The notes under the pieces are model-generated. The model did no database searches and was not told the origin of the DNA. It was given only the letters and a program-made list of their open reading frames with translations. Positions 54,235-64,000 of a DNA stretch of 64,000 nt are shown piece after piece. Position numbers and translations under genes: made by a program. Location of the stretch: NCBI GenBank assembly GCA_963971575.1, contig OZ020613.1:46308739-46372738 (forward strand), read 5' to 3'. Numbering within the stretch: position 1 is the first letter of the stretch; each line of letters starts with the position of its first letter. Source of the DNA: Liopterus haemorrhoidalis. Its lineage: Eukaryota > Arthropoda > Insecta > Coleoptera > Dytiscidae.

Positions 54235-54350
54235 ATTTTTTAATTTAATTGCCTTTGCTGCTGTTGCAAATTAGCCAAGACAATTTTTATTTGTGAAAAA
54301 TTCCATGCCTGAACGGGATTCGAACCCGAGACCTTCGCAACGCTGAGCAC
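54235..54350 (-). mobile_element. Truncated tRNA-derived SINE
   Basis: Minus strand: GCGTTGCGAAGGTCTCGGG then TTCGAATCCCG is a good tRNA T-arm/B box (54314-54329). It is followed by a non-tRNA body (GGCATGGAATTTTTCACA, GGCTAATTTGCAACAGC) and an A/T-rich tail. No A box or 5' acceptor, so it is not a working tRNA gene. Confidence 0.65.
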
Positions 54351-54687
54351 ATGTGAATACTGTTATTTATATTTTGTTACAGTATATTTCAGGTTTATTT
54401 CAGCATTGTTTAATTTGTGAACATGTTTTATTTTTATACAATAGGCAACTATGGGTCAATAAGTATTCTATTGGTGTTACGGGTATCTATAAGCAGTTTG
54501 TTAATTCTATGTGCACCTGTAATATTTTCATGTAACGTTACAGGTGCTTGCAGATATAACATATTGCCTATAGATGGATTAGAGTGCATGTACGGGTGTA
54601 AATCCAATTGATTGTTTACGGAACGTGTTACGGATTGTATAGAAATGATCCATTAACTTATATCTGACTATGATATGTTTATTGCAG

Positions 54688-54816
54688 GAATCAAAAATGA
54701 AATTGCCGACGACGTTTACCACAGTAATTCAAACATAGAGCAGATTTACATCAAGTCTGAACCTGTGGACATCACTGAATTTAAAAATGAATTGGAGAGT
54801 GCAACTGTCACTACTG
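54688..54816 (+). CDS. P4 linker exon L2
   Basis: Acceptor TTTATTGCAG, donor GTTAGT, 129 bp, phase 1. Protein: GIKNEIADDVYHSNSNIEQI, YIKSEPVDITEFKNELESAT and VTTG. Sites I-K-N-E and I-K-S-E-P. The next intron holds the 7.1-kb LTR element. Confidence 0.88.
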
Positions 54817-54860
54817 GTTAGTAAACCATATGTTATAAAAGAGTCAACCAAAATGGTTAT

Positions 54861-54990
54861 TGTAACATGTAATGGGTTACGTATATGATACACATGTATA
54901 CTCCTTGATAATTCTTTATTAACTGGCTATAATGTGGTCTAGGCTCGTCTACCCTCTAGGTCTATACCTTTGTCTTACACATACATTACA
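54861..54990 (-). repeat. 3' LTR of the 54.9-61.9 kb element
   Basis: Pairs with 61820-61946. About 8 differences plus a 3-bp indel suggest some age. Confidence 0.93.
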
Positions 54991-55634
54991 TCTACCTTTT
55001 TCTTAAGATAATAATTTATATACTGTATGTTACATTAATTATAAATTTATATTATACCCTTTTTACATGCTTAACATTTATTATACCATTTTTTTTAACT
55101 ATACAGTCAGCGCTCGCTTAACGTACATCCGCTTAACGTACGTTCGATGATACGTACATGATTAATTACGGATCCTATGTTCGTACGAAGGTACACGTTG
55201 TTCGCGCGAACGTACATCGCGTCACACGAAAACGTCGTTTTCGTATTTGATATGGCAACTTTTTGGTTAAAAAAAAAAAGGGAAAAGAAATAGCACACAA
55301 TGTATAATGTATAATCGGATTCACGAAAAATGTCCGATTATTAAATGACGGGACCGCATTTAATTTTGAAAGAGTAAACTTAACGTAAAATTTGTTTGAA
55401 CAAAACTTGCAGATTTTAAAATTTTCTACAAAAAAAAGATTCTTACACTTTTTTTTTCATGAATTATCATTTGCAAGATATTGAAGTTTATTAATTTAAT
55501 GCCCCTAATATTTTCGTAAATCCGAATAAAACAGTAAACACGTAGTACTAACATATAAATACATGTTAAAAAAATAAAAATAAACCATATAGAATAAACA
55601 TGTTTAGAAAACTAAATAAGTACTTAAAAAATTA

Positions 55635-55988
55635 TTATTTGTTGTTTTTAATTAGAAATTTGTCCAATGTCAATTGTACCGCAGTTTTCTTTTTGTCTTG
55701 ATATAAAAGTTTATAACAAGCGGTGCTATTGCGTATATTATTAACAAAACTGAAACTTCTATCAATATCCGGGTTCGAATTCTCGATAGTGTCAATGAGT
55801 TCTTCCACTTTGCCTAATATTCCACTTACTATTTTTAGTAGTATTTCGGTTGTTTCGTTCTCGGTTTTTGAGTCTTCTTTTTCAGTTCTCATTTGCTCTT
55901 GTAGTTCTAATAACTCATTAGTTGTGAGTTCGTCCGCATGTGATTCTAACAAATCGTTAATATCTTCTCTGTCCATATTCAGTTCCAT
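55635..55988 (-). pseudogene. pogo/Tigger transposase C-terminal fragment
   Basis: MELNMDREDINDLLESHADE then LTTNELLELQEQMRTEKED, the conserved end of Tigger/jerky-like transposases, followed by FVNNIRNSTACYKLLYQDKK and KKTAVQLTLDKFLIKNNK. The DNA-binding and DDE parts are absent. The frame starts right at the edge of the inserted element. Confidence 0.85.
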
Positions 55989-55992
55989 TTTT

Positions 55993-56038
55993 AGGGTTTT
56001 GTAGGTATGGCCAAAAAACCTTATAGCGTCATTTTGTC

Positions 56039-56078
<40 letters not shown>

Positions 56079-57054
56079 GTCTGCTCGGTAAAAATTGTAG
56101 CCAAACTGCTAAACCTAGAGATTTGAAATTTGATAGGCTTATACAACTCTTTGACCCGCACATAGGAAAAATACTAAAACATTTAAAAAACCCCCTAAAA
56201 ATATAAACAAATATATGCTCATATATGCTTGTAAAAAAAAATATTTTTTTACAATTCTGAGTAGGGTATCAAATGAAAGCCCTTAGTATGTGGATTAACG
56301 ATCAAAATTTTATTTTTGCATATAAAATTATTTTGATGCGATATTTGCCAAAATTGTGCAAAAAAAAATTTGTCCCACAGCCTGTATCCCAGATGGTTTA
56401 AACTAAAAATCTAAAAAAATTCTAAGTAATGTACATTGGTGTGAACCGGAATAGTACAACAGGAATTTTTGATCAGATTATGTTTTCGGAAAATAACGCA
56501 TTTTTTGTGTTTTTAACTAAAATATGTAAAATATTTAATCCGCTATTTAACACAGTAAACTAGTGAACGTCCGTAGTCCAGTGGTAACGTTCTCGCTTCG
56601 TAAGTTGAAAACTACTGTTCGATTCCCGTCAATTTTAATTTTTTCTTTTTTATTGCATTTTTATTTTGTTTAAATTATTTTGTCAAAATTCTAGTTATAT
56701 TTTGGCAAATGTTGCATTTAATTTTTAAAAGCGTAAATTTAAAAACCAGTGGGAAGTTTTGAATTTATAATTTAATTCTATGTTTGAATGTATACGAAAT
56801 CAGAGGGGCGTGAGTTTATGACTTAAACAACCAATAGAAGCCGTAGGCGCAATTTTCAAAATATTAATGAACCTTGCTATATAAAAAAAATACTGCAAAT
56901 ATTTAGAAACCCAAATAATGGTATTAGGCATTTGAATTAAAATTAATAAAAAAATATTATAACAAAATTTGTTTTGGCATCCCAAATAATCATCATTCAC
57001 TTACTTAATACCTGCGAAACTCTGAAATGTGTGAAAATTTACACTTCACATATA
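55993..57054. mobile_element. Inverted-repeat element with a tRNA-like core, copy 2
   Basis: Begins AGGGTTTTGTAGGTAT, with ATACCTGCGAAACTCT at 57008-57023 and a palindrome-bearing tail (GTGTGAAAATTTACAC) before a T-tract. Like copy 1 it sits in a T-run inside a transposon. Flanks of the core (CCAGATGGTTTAAACTAAAA, TTTGTCAAAATTCTAGTTAT) align with copy 1, but the core at 56567-56635 does not. Confidence 0.75.
56567..56635 (+). other. tRNA-like segment within the copy-2 element
   Basis: TAGTCCAGTGGT (56574-56585) fits an A box and TGTTCGATTCCC (from 56616) a B box, about 40 bases apart as in a tRNA. The acceptor ends pair poorly (ACGTCCG against CGTCAAT), so a decayed or tRNA-derived promoter is likelier than a working tRNA. 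It differs from the tRNA-like core of copy 1. Confidence 0.45.
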
Positions 57055-57499
57055 TTTTTTTTTTTTGAATACACTGCTGTGTATTTACGCACAGAAGAGC
57101 ACTCGTAAATACGTGTACATATTCGGCTGCGTTCGACGTATTTACTGATTCTTCTCTGTAAGTGTGAGTGAAGGGGGAAAATTGAAAGATAGAAGTTGGT
57201 AACACTGTATTTCAAGCTTCATACGCATATCTTGCCTAAATATAATTTCAAAACAATCAATGAATATTGGTCATTTATACAAAAAAAAATGTACGTTCGT
57301 GCGAACAAATGTACGGTCGTACGAAAAAATGTACGTTCGTACGAACAAATGTACGTTCGTATGAAGATACATAGGGACAGAAAGTATGTACCAATTAGTC
57401 GTATTTATATGCATTTATACGGAAATATACTGTGTACGCATTGTGTACGTTAAGCGGGCGCTGACTGTATTTACAAAGTATATACAAATTATTTACAAA

Positions 57500-57560
57500 T
57501 AAAAAAACAACATTAGAAAAATAAACTTTATACAAAATAAAGTTTATTTTCTTGTAAATA
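57500..57560. repeat. Perfect hairpin at the pol end
   Basis: AAAATAAACTTTAT and ATAAAGTTTATTTT are separated by four to five bases just after the integrase stop codon. A 14-bp stem; function unknown. Confidence 0.7.
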
Positions 57561-60270
57561 CGAGTCGATCAGGAGGTTTCATTTTTCTTCCTGATCTAGA
57601 AATATTTCTAGTTTCAGAAGGTGGCTGTACAATTGAAATTTTATTTTTATCGTCAAATAAACTATTTTTAATTTCATTTTTGATTTCATTGTAATCATTT
57701 TCCTCTGGTTCTACTTTAACGATTTCTTCTTTACAATTTGAAAACGGATTTAGAAATCGTCGGTTTCTTTCTAATATGGACCCATTTTCTAAGCTAACTT
57801 GATATGATCTTGGTCTATTTAAAACATTTTTTATAACACATTTTTCCCAAAACTTATCTCTTTTAACAAAAACAGGCTGTCATGCTTCTAATTTTTTCAA
57901 ATTCTTAGCGGTTCTATCATAATATTTTTTCTGTTTTAATTGTTTAGACTTCAATTTTTTCTTAACAATTTTATTTTTATCATTAATATTATTTGTAAAA
58001 TGATTACAAACCTCTTAGTTTCCGATTCATCAACAGCTGAGCGGGTGAGTCCAAACCAGACAGTGGCGTGTTTCGTAGTTCTAAAAGTGCTAAATACGGG
58101 TATTGTTTAATTTCAATAGTTTTTCTTAATACTCGCTTAACTGTCTGTATTGAGGGTATTTAGGACTACTCCTAACATGCTCAAAATTTCATTCTAACGT
58201 AATATTTTTAAACTCTGCACTCGTAAATTGAGTACCGCCATCAGATATTAATAATTTAGGAATTCCATGTCTCGCAAAAATTGATTTTAAACTGGTAATT
58301 TTGTTCAAAATATTAATTACAACAAATTTTGAAAAATAGTCTACTACAAGTATGTAATATTTATTATTCAATTAAAATATGTCAACACCAACCTTTTCCC
58401 ATGGACCATTAGGTATTTCATGTGGCATCATAGGTTCCTTTAAATTTTCCTCTATATTTATTACATACAAAACAATTTTTTATAAATTTTTCTATATCTT
58501 TATCTATATCTTTCCAATATAAACACTCTCTGGACCTATTTTTACATTTTTCAATACCTAAGTGTCCATAGTGTATTCGTTCTAACATTTAATTTTTTAA
58601 TTTTGTAGGTACAACAATTCTATTATTTTTAAATATAATATCATTTTTTATTGTTAAATCTCCAGCCAACCTTTTATAATATTCCATATCCGGTGAATAG
58701 GTTATTGAAAAGTCCCAGCCAACATTTATACAACTTCTTAATTTTTTTAGTTCTCCGTCTTCAGCTGTGATTTTTTGAAATTTTAATATCTGCGAATCGG
58801 TAATATTTAAAGATAAAATCATTAAATCTGAATGGTATTCTAATTCATTACCTATTTCTGCAAAATTATTATTTATATCGTATGCGCGCGACAATGCGTC
58901 TGCTATATATAATTCTTTACCTTTTTTAAACGTAACGTTAGATCATAATTTTGCAAACGTAATAATAAACGTTGAAGCCGTAACGGACAGTCATTCAGTG
59001 GTTTATTAATGATTGAGAAAAGCGGTTTGTGGTGGGTTTCTACAACAAATTTTCGACCATATAAAAATTCTCTAAATCTTTCACATCCGAAACAAATGGC
59101 TAGCATTTCCTTTTCGATTTGCGCATAACGTTTATGAACCGAAGTAAGTGCGCGGGACGCGTACGCCATCTTGTAACAAAACAGCACCAAGTCCGTCCTT
59201 GGCGGCGTCTACTGACAAAATTACCGGTTTTTGCATGGAATAGTATTGAAGTACGGGGGTTGTACTTCAAATATTTTTCAAATTTTCAAAACATTCATCA
59301 TGGAAATCAAACCATTGGAAGTGCACGTCTTTTTTAATTAATGATCTTAAAGGCGAACTTTTTTCCGCAAGATTAGGAATAAATTTTGATAGATACGTTA
59401 ATATACCTAAAAAACGTTCTATATCTTTTTTATTTACTGGTTTTTGAAAATTATGAATCGCACTTTTTTAGAATCGGGGCGAATTCCGGAACTACTTTAT
59501 GCGTGACCCATATATTATAATTCAACTGCTCTAAATAGACATTTATTTTTATTTAATTTTATGTCATATTCTATTATTCTATCTAATACTTCCTTTAATC
59601 TTTCGTCGTGCTCTTCTTTAGTAGAACCCCATATTAAAGTATCGTCGATGTACGTATCGACACCTTCAATGTCATCAAAAATTTGTTTAACGATTCTGTG
59701 AAATATTTCAGGTGCGCACGAAATACCGTAAGGCAATCTTAAATATTTGTAACAACCAAACGGAGTACCAAAAGTAGTTAATTTCTAATTAAATTCGTGT
59801 AGTTTAATTTGATAGAAACCTTGACTCGCGTCGAGTGTACTAAAAAATTTTGCACCGGACAACTTAGCTGTAATTTGATCAAGAGTAGGTAACTGAAAAT
59901 GTGCCCGTTTGATGGCTAAATTTAAATTTTTGGTATCCAAACAAATTCTTAATGAATCGTCTTTTTTGCGAACAACGACTAAAGAATTAACCCATGCTGT
60001 CGGCTCGGTGACTTTCTGAACTATTTTTAATTTTTCTAATTTATTTAATTCTTCTTTAACTTTATTTTTGATCGCGAGCGGGATTTTTCGCGGAGCATTA
60101 ACAACCGGCCTAATTTTCTCATCGACAGTTATATGACACGGTTCAACTTTTACATAGCCTATTCCTGTAAATATACCAAAATATTTTTTTTTTAAATCTA
60201 TCTCATCGATAGCAAAAACTCTTTTTTTATTAAATTTAGTTGTTGGCACGTTTCAATACCTAAAACTGGT
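57549..60270 (-). pseudogene. Gypsy pol: RT, RNase H and integrase (decayed)
   Basis: RT: KVEPCHITVDEKIRPVVNAP, PTAWVNSLVVVRKKDDSLRI, FFSTLDASQGFYQIKL, MPYGISCAPEIFHRIV and catalytic VDTYIDDTLIWG. RNase H: YASRALTSVHKRYAQIEKEM and VVETHHKPLFSII (usual T-D-H-K). Integrase: YYILVVDYFSKF, HGIPKLLISDGGTQFTSAEF, and a C-terminal SGRKMKPPDRLVFTRK-stop near 57549. Multiple frameshifts and stops (59763-59785, 59190, 58894, 58160). The order and YIDD are Ty3/gypsy type. Confidence 0.9.
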
Positions 60271-60348
60271 GGAATATTTTTAACATTCACAATATAAAAA
60301 TTTATTAACTGTAAACTATTTCAAAACTGACATCTCAAACTTATTTTA

Positions 60349-60644
60349 TAAGCTGTTCACTTTTGTAAGAACACACTAGATCTGCTTATTTTGGCTATTT
60401 TTATGGTATGTTACTGACTTTAAATGTCAATTAAAAATATTCCTTACGCTGTAACCGACTTTAGGTTGATAAGGTTATGATCATTATAATTAAGATATCA
60501 TTTTTCATTATGACATATGTCAAATGATTCGAAATTTTAAAAAAGTGACATTTTTTAATACCAACATGACATACAGCTTCAAAGGTGCAAACTATTGAAA
60601 ACAAAATTCCCTCTTAGTTTGTTCTTACAAAAGTGAACTGCTTA
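60349..60644. mobile_element. Intact MITE with TAAGCTGTTCACTTTTG ends
   Basis: TAAGCTGTTCACTTTTGTAA at the left is inverted at the right (AAAAGTGAACTGCTTA) with TA on both sides. It holds the unoccupied version of the site filled at 33843-34377. 296 bp, within the protease-RT stretch of the LTR element. Confidence 0.88.
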
Positions 60645-60659
60645 TACCTAATGTGTCAA

Positions 60660-61740
60660 GTGTCAAAACCGAATATGAACTTAATTTTGTATTTGTCACA
60701 TTTAATAAATTTTTATTAATATTTAGTTTCTTAAATAAATCTATAGGAATACAGTTTGCCTGTGCTCCTGTATCGATTTTTAAATTAATTCATTCATTAT
60801 TTATTTTTAGTTGACAAGACCAATGCTTTTGCAATTCATTGTTTTCTAAGGAACCAATGAAAACTTTGTTATTATCATTAATTTCACAATCGGAAGTATC
60901 ACTACTTCAGTGCGAATTTTCATCAATGTTATGCATAAATTTATTTTGATTCCGGCAAAATTTTGCAAAATTATTGAAACCATTACATTTGTAACACTTT
61001 TTCCTAAAAGCGGGGCACTTAAAATTTGCATGAAAAACACCACATTTACCACACTCACGAAGTTCTTCGTTTGGGCTCGGCTTTCTCCAAGTTTCTTTCG
61101 GTTTGAATCGGCTGAAGTTGGCGGACTAGAACGTCCTCTCTGCGACCTTTGATGACGTCGATGGTCTCTGGCGTGGACAAGAAATTGCATGTAACTGCTG
61201 CTCGGTTGCGGCTATTTCCCGCGATTGTTGTCTGGAAATTTCCATGGCCCTGCACATGTTTATGGCTTTTTATAAGTCTAGATCACTTCATCAAGTAATT
61301 TTTCGCGTAGTTTACCATTGCGAACACCACAAACTTGGCGATCTTTTATTAAACTGTCCATTAGATTCACAATTTCACAATTGTCCGAATTCACAATTTT
61401 TAGCGTTATTTTTTTGATCAGTAACGTATTGATCGATATTTTCGTGTGACTGTTGGTCTCTCACAAAGAATTGATGTCTCACATAGGTTAAGTTGTTTCG
61501 CGGTTTAAAATAGTTTTCAAATTTATTTAAAAGCGCGTTCACTTTACCTTTTTCGGTTTCACTAAATTCAAAAGTTTGATGAATATCGAAGCACTCTTCT
61601 CCGATATAGTGTAAAAGCACGGCACAGTGCGTTGCTTCCGGCTTTTCATTAATTTCACTAGCAATTATATAATTTTCAATGCGCATATGCCACTTGGTCC
61701 AGTTAACTTCCACGTTCCCTTCAAGATTAAGAAGGAGTAA
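60660..61740 (-). pseudogene. Gypsy gag and protease (decayed)
   Basis: MEVNWTKWHMRIENYIIASE at 61713 and LNKFENYFKPRNNLTYVRHQ are retrotransposon gag (capsid) signatures. A shift leads to the SRNRAAVTCNFL region and CCHC-like boxes (CGKCGVFHANFKCPAF, CYKCNGFNNFAKFC) near 60950-61060. The protease follows down to the MITE with strong decay. Its role was capsid formation and RNA binding. Confidence 0.8.
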
Positions 61741-61819
61741 CGGCGTTTTATCCGTCCTTATTCACTATTTTAAATTAATTCTCGAAAATTATTTGATTTT
61801 TATTAACCTGTCTGCGCCA

Positions 61820-61946
61820 TGTAACATGTAATGGGTTACGTAAATGATACACATATATACTCCTTGATAGTTCTTTATTAACTGGCTATAATGTGGTCTA
61901 GGCTCGTCTGCCTAGGTCCGTACCTTTATCTTACACATACATTACA
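61820..61946 (-). repeat. 5' LTR of the 54.9-61.9 kb element
   Basis: The partner of 54861-54990, adjacent to the TGGCGCAGACAGG primer-binding site. Confidence 0.93.
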
Positions 61947-62197
61947 GTTATTATTGTTATTTTTTTCAACTTTCGTTTGTGCAATAGTTTTCTAATATAA
62001 GGCTGTATATTATGTACACTGACTCCAAGGCTGGTGTCAGTGTTGGAGTCAGAGGCGGGAATAACAAAAAGTTAGTGATTGCGATATATTGTTTGATTTA
62101 AGAATAAAATAATTTTTTTGTTGCAAATGAACTGAAAAACTATTTTGCATTGAAAACATAGACAAAGTAATAGTAATTATTAATATTTGTATTTCAG

Positions 62198-62353
62198 AAA
62201 GGGTCTATACCCAGGACACATTCTGTGTATCATCTACTGCTGACATGTCCCACTGTAACTACAACACTAATATTATCACTGAGGATATTGGCATTAAATC
62301 AGTATGCAGAGATGACAGTGAACATGAGGAGAGTACTGCGAGAGAAAATATAG
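62198..62353 (+). CDS. P4 linker exon L3
   Basis: Acceptor TTGTATTTCAG, donor GTCAGT, 156 bp, phase 1. Protein: ERVYTQDTFCVSSTADMSHC, NIITEDIGIKSVCRDDSEHE and STARENIG. One codon shorter than its relatives, and the I-K-S-E motif has become IKSV, so the consensus site is lost here. The finger exon should lie past 64000. Confidence 0.85.
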   Translation, partial: KGSIPRTHSVYHLLLTCPTVTTTLILSLRILALNQYAEMTVNMRRVLREKI

Positions 62354-62639
62354 GTCAGTCAATAATTTTATATTATTGTTTAAGTTGTAGGCTTCTGATA
62401 CTATTTCCATTTACAAGTACAATTCATACAACTGTATTGAACAGACATGCTTGTATGTTTGCCTTCAGAATGCGTTGCCATCTCTATACGAGTATATTAC
62501 AACTGAAATATTAAAAGTAAGGCACTTGTCCATCAACTGGATCTTCTTTTTAACGAACATATATCTCGATTCAATGGATGAACGTATTCACGTGGATGCT
62601 GTGTACACAGATTTCAGTAAAGCATTTGATACCATAGAT

Positions 62640-63150
62640 CAGGGATGCACATTACGCGGCCCGCCATTGATCTATTGGCGGCCCGGCTCACCATGTGTTA
62701 TTTAATAAATATCGCTAAATAACATTATTTGAAAAGACTAAATATCATTAGGAATAATTGAAACAACTTTTAGGCTCAACATATATTTGTGAGCAAACTT
62801 TCTCGATAACGAATATTAATAAATCAAAGAATAGAAACCGCTTGAATGATGAAAATTTGGAGTCAATTTTGCGGTTGGCTACCACAAAAATGGACTAAAT
62901 ATAAAAAACATTGTCAAATCAATGCAATGTCGCGCATCAAAATAAATGTTATTTGTTGCTTCTTATTAACTTTTTTGTAATGTATATGTATGTATAATAT
63001 ATGTATAAATAAAATAAACTAGCTATAAATAAATATATAAAAATAGGTATAAATAAATATATAAATAATTTTCAAGTTTTTTTGGCGACGCTTCATTAAC
63101 TGATAGTGAATCTATGTGGCCCTTAGTCTTAACTAGTCTGTGCATCCCTG
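62640..63150 (+). mobile_element. hAT element fragment inserted in the retrotransposon
   Basis: Ends CAGGGATGCACA and TGTGCATCCCTG, with CCATAGAT on both sides (62632-62639 and 63151-63158). Removing it restores the RT reading frame DTID-HNIFL. 511 bp, an internally deleted hAT. Confidence 0.95.
62764..62898 (+). pseudogene. hAT transposase dimerisation-domain fragment
   Basis: GSTYICEQTFSITNINKSKN, NRLNDENLESILRLATTKMD-stop: the C-terminal hATC/dimerisation motif (STYLCEQ.FS....K...R..L.DE.L...L). Only the last 45 or so residues remain, enough to name the superfamily of the host element. Confidence 0.85.
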
Positions 63151-64000
63151 CCATAGATCATAATATATTTTTGTCTAAACTTGCTGAGGTTGGTGTGAGC
63201 GGCATCTTCCTGAAATGGTTCCATTCGTACTTAAAAGACAGAAATCAGTGTGTGGTACTGAATGGTTTCAAATCTAATCATAGTTACATAACATCCGGTG
63301 ACCCACAAGGCACTACCTCGGTCCGCTATTATTCAACATTTTTATTAATGATATCTATAAATTTTTTCAACACACGTCTTTTACTATTTATGCAGATGAT
63401 CTTAAACTCTTTAAAAATATATTTTCTATTGCTGACTGTTACTCTGTTCAAGAAGATGTCAATAGGCTTGTTCAATGCTGCAAATTGAATTGTTTAAAAT
63501 TAAATATTTCTAAATATCTGTTTTCCAGAAATCGCACGTCAATAAATTTTCCATATACAATAGAAAATAATGTACTAAATAAGGTTTCCAAAATTCATAA
63601 CTTAGGAGTAATTTTAGACAGTAATTTGATTTTTGATATCGAGCATATAAATAATATTGTCAAAAAGTCGTACAAAATGTTAGGCTTTATTTTGAGAACT
63701 TGTAAATATTTTAAAAAATTTAAAACTATTTTGTCTTTATATTATTCTTTTGTTAGAAGTCAATTGGAGTATGCAACAGTGTGTTGGTCTCCTCAGTATT
63801 CTGTGTAAATAAATCGAATCGAGAAGGTACAGAAAAAAAAATTGTAAATTACATTTGTTATAGGTTTCCTGATGCAAATTTAACTTTAATGTCGATTGAA
63901 AATAGACGTAAGCTTCATGACTCTTGTTTTCTTTATAAAATTGTTAATTCTTTGATTGTTTGCCCTCATTTACTCTGTAAATTTGGCTTACGTGTACCTA

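Larger units (their letters stand above)
55104..57467 (-). mobile_element. pogo/Tigger-like element
   Basis: CAGTCAGCGCTCGCTTAACG at the left and CGTTAAGCGGGCGCTGACTG at the right are inverted, with TA on both flanks (55102-55103, 57468-57469). Subterminal TTCGTACGAA palindromes repeat at both ends (four near 57290-57370). It contains only the C-terminal part of a transposase. Split by the tRNA-like-bearing element at 55993-57054. Confidence 0.9.
54861..61946 (-). mobile_element. Ty3/gypsy LTR retrotransposon with 130-bp LTRs and nested insertions
   Basis: LTRs at 54861-54990 and 61820-61946 share TGTAACATGTAATGGGTTAC...CATACATTACA ends. GTTAT flanks both sides (54856-54860, 61947-61951). 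On the minus strand the primer-binding site TGGCGCAGACAGG directly follows the 5' LTR, and AAGAAAAAGGTAGA before the 3' LTR is the polypurine tract. Gag, protease, RT, RNase H and integrase pieces are in order but full of stops. The pogo element (55104-57467) sits between pol and the 3' LTR; a MITE (60349-60644) sits between protease and RT. Without insertions it is about 4.4 kb. Confidence 0.93.
62500..64000 (+). mobile_element. CR1/jockey-like element, 5'-truncated, runs off the window
   Basis: Plus strand: IYLDSMDERIHVDAVYTDFS and KAFDTID to 62639, then after the hAT insertion DHNIFLSKLAEVGVSGIFL, WFHSYLKDRNQCVVLNGF, a frameshift near 63300, GPLLFNIFIND and IYADDLKLFKNI (catalytic YADD), then LKLNISKYLFSRNRT, IHNLGVILDSNLIFDI and SQLEYATVCWSPQYSV-stop. 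Closest in the window to the element at 20093-24406. Several breaks make it inactive. Confidence 0.88.

Noticed and set aside
54300..54350. A possible tRNA gene
   Set aside because: Only the T-arm/B-box half is present and it continues into a SINE-like body with no 5' half.

Overview
The window looks like AT-rich insect (at least arthropod) nuclear DNA. The evidence is spliced C2H2 zinc-finger genes with GT-AG introns, one ZAD (zinc-finger associated domain) exon, short TTAGG-type repeats, and many animal-type transposons: PIF/Harbinger, Tc1/mariner-pogo, hAT, Helitron, jockey/CR1-like and restriction-endonuclease-like non-LTR elements, Penelope-like elements and Ty3/gypsy LTR elements. The order cannot be fixed from sequence alone. 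No prokaryotic gene, CRISPR array or complete virus is present.

The host content is one family: four paralogous zinc-finger genes, P1-P4, built on one plan. Small acidic linker exons of three kinds (here L1, L2, L3), each normally holding an I/V-K-x-E motif, lead into one exon with 7-10 tandem fingers. P1 is minus (29.9 to 10.4 kb) and has a ZAD exon and a duplicated L1-L2 pair. P2 is plus (34.56 to 39.5 kb). P3 is minus (51.7 to 47.8 kb). P4 is plus (54.1 kb onward) with its finger exon beyond the window. P1/P2 and P3/P4 are head to head, P2/P3 tail to tail. Nearly every linker-exon boundary is phase 1, so modules can be duplicated or skipped without changing frame.

Region by region. 0-4 kb: a HARBI1-like transposase broken by a 0.92 kb inverted-repeat element carrying a tRNA-like core, then a separate Harbinger element with MADF and transposase remnants plus two nested MITEs. 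4.2-9.3 kb: a Helitron swollen by a satellite of about 0.4 kb; a second copy (12.2-15.4 kb, opposite strand) lies in a P1 intron. 16.9-25.4 kb: one P1 intron filled with a three-deep nest of non-LTR retrotransposons. 26-32 kb: P1 5' exons among THAP-coding DNA transposon copies. 33-38 kb: nested MITEs and P2 introns. 40-47 kb: an inverted pair of Penelope-like ends split by a deleted Ty3/gypsy element, a solo LTR and a direct repeat of about 460 bp. 50-54 kb: P3 5' exons and the P3/P4 divergent interval with three MITE insertions. 54.9-62 kb: a complete but decayed Ty3/gypsy element in a P4 intron, holding a pogo/Tigger element which itself holds the second copy of the tRNA-like-bearing element. 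62.5-64 kb: a CR1/jockey-like element split by a hAT insertion.

The mobile elements do not work together with the genes; they are layered insertions in introns and flanks. Target-site duplications were readable for at least ten of them, giving an internal order of events. The most unusual signals are the I/V-K-x-E linker-exon system and the inverted-repeat element whose two copies share flanks but carry different tRNA-like cores.
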